Assembly (NCBI GenBank): GCA_023423495.1 | Contig: JAFAFM010000122.1 | Location: 1 to 14,193 of the forward strand | Length of the DNA stretch: 14,193 nucleotides | Reading direction: 5' to 3' | Origin: Armatimonadota bacterium | GTDB taxonomy: Bacteria > Armatimonadota > Fimbriimonadia > Fimbriimonadales > Fimbriimonadaceae | Part shown: piece after piece, positions 13,642 through 14,193 of the stretch | Numbering within the stretch: position 1 is the stretch's first letter | Layout of the letters: each line of letters begins with the position of its first letter | The notes under the pieces: generated by a model | What the model was told of the DNA's origin: nothing | The model's database searches: none | The model's input: only the letters and a program-made list of their open reading frames with translations | Made by a program: the position numbers and the translations under genes

Positions 13642-14193
13642 TTATGAAGACCGATTCCCTGGGCTGAAGCCTTGGTCGCGTAGCTTCCTGAGACTCTCAG
13701 AATCAAGCTTTGCGGCCTTGCTATTGGCGGTGACAATGCCCATTTTGAGGTCAAGCTCTACGATCATTGAGAACTTGCCGCGCCGGATCAGCACTTTCCT
13801 GATTTTGGCACTCTTGACTATTGCGACAGGCGCCAGATCGGCCGTTGCCAAGACGACAGTTTTCTTCGAAAAGATCCGTCAAGACCAGCGGTGCGGGACC
13901 CAACGCGGGCGAAGGTTTCGTCGTGCCACCTACGCCGCCACCACCCATCGGCCGATATTCATAGAGCAAGAGCAAGGCCCTCGGTTTGAGCATCGACAAA
14001 GCGTATGACCATCGCCATAATCGAGGTCGTAGCATTCGTGGAACTCGGATTCACTCACCTTCGGGTCATCTGTCGATGGGGTAGACCCAACAACTGAGTT
14101 AGTGCCTGCTTTAGCGGCCAATGCCCGAAATTTCGTCGAGATGACCTTCGCCTCGGCAAGGGTTACTTCGCCCCAGCTGCAGTTGCCGAAACC
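13642..14193 (-). pseudogene. Frame-disrupted coding region, cut by the right edge
   Basis: Three adjacent minus-strand segments have coding-like codon use but not one frame. Segment A, from the edge to about 14000, contains SWGEVTLAEAKVISTKFRAL and ESEFHECYDLDYGDGHTL. Segment B, about 14005-13870, is in another frame: MLKPRALLLLYEYRPMGGGG, then PSPALGPAPLVLTDLFEE. Segment C, about 13866-13642, is back in the frame of A: TVVLATADLAPVAIVK, then GKFSMIVELDLKMGIVTANS, ending at TAA 13642. Read straight through, frame A hits TAG at 13930 and TGA at 13879. One missing T in the TTT near 14007 and one extra A in the AAAA near 13862 would join all three into a protein of about 183 residues plus its missing N-terminus. 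I do not recognise the family. Real decay, assembly indels, or chance frames are all open. Confidence 0.42.

Noticed and set aside
13595..14008. Plus-strand frame of 137 codons
   Set aside because: Codon use is worse than on the minus strand, composition is odd, and the minus strand carries the coding-like segments.

Overview
The window looks like a chromosomal segment of a moderately GC-rich, diderm-type bacterium. Its anchor is a complete 16S rRNA gene on the minus strand (about 11716..13223). The helix-35/37 region of that 16S, with compensated CGG/CCG pairs where most bacteria have GGG/CCC, together with the unlinked 16S and the gene mix, makes me think of Armatimonadota, probably the Fimbriimonadia. 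That placement is from memory and has not been checked by alignment.

Left part (1..3440). A BlaI/MecI-type repressor runs off the left edge on the minus strand; two palindromic operators and a -10 box lie in front of it. Upstream on the same strand is argB (arginine biosynthesis). Divergent from argB is a plus-strand unit: lgt (lipoprotein acylation), a heptose-7-phosphate kinase whose GTG start overlaps the lgt stop, and an 81-residue Lys/Ala-rich basic protein, closed by a strong rho-independent terminator.

Middle part (3456..9065). A sarcosine-oxidase-like flavoprotein comes first. Next is a large secreted multidomain protein (DNRLRE-like, CARDB-like and F5/8C-like parts), then a YafK-like YkuD-fold enzyme starting 1 nt after it. 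These look like cell-envelope functions. On the minus strand is a stand-alone receiver domain that has lost its phospho-acceptor Asp; it is divergent from mtnA (methionine salvage), with only 26 bp between the two start codons.

Right-middle part (9085..11505). There is a 77-residue charged protein with a duplicated C-terminal QELREGW motif, a VOC-fold protein divergent from a tandem winged-helix HxlR-like regulator, and an exported TPR protein whose stop codon overlaps the regulator tail to tail.

Right part (11597..14193). The 16S gene has its own promoter (perfect TTGACA), a leader of about 235 nt, a long leader/trailer processing stem and a terminator about 85 nt after its 3' end. No 23S, 5S or tRNA follows, so this is an unlinked 16S unit. 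At the right edge a minus-strand coding region appears to change frame twice and return to its first frame: either a decaying gene or sequencing indels.

A theme across the window is that several start codons have a -10-like hexamer ending 5 to 7 nt upstream, which suggests leaderless mRNAs, while a few genes keep strong Shine-Dalgarno sites. I did not find a clear new multi-gene system. The most rewarding items are the self-contained 16S unit, the leaderless-start pattern, the degenerate receiver, the QELREGW small protein and the tandem HxlR/VOC pair.
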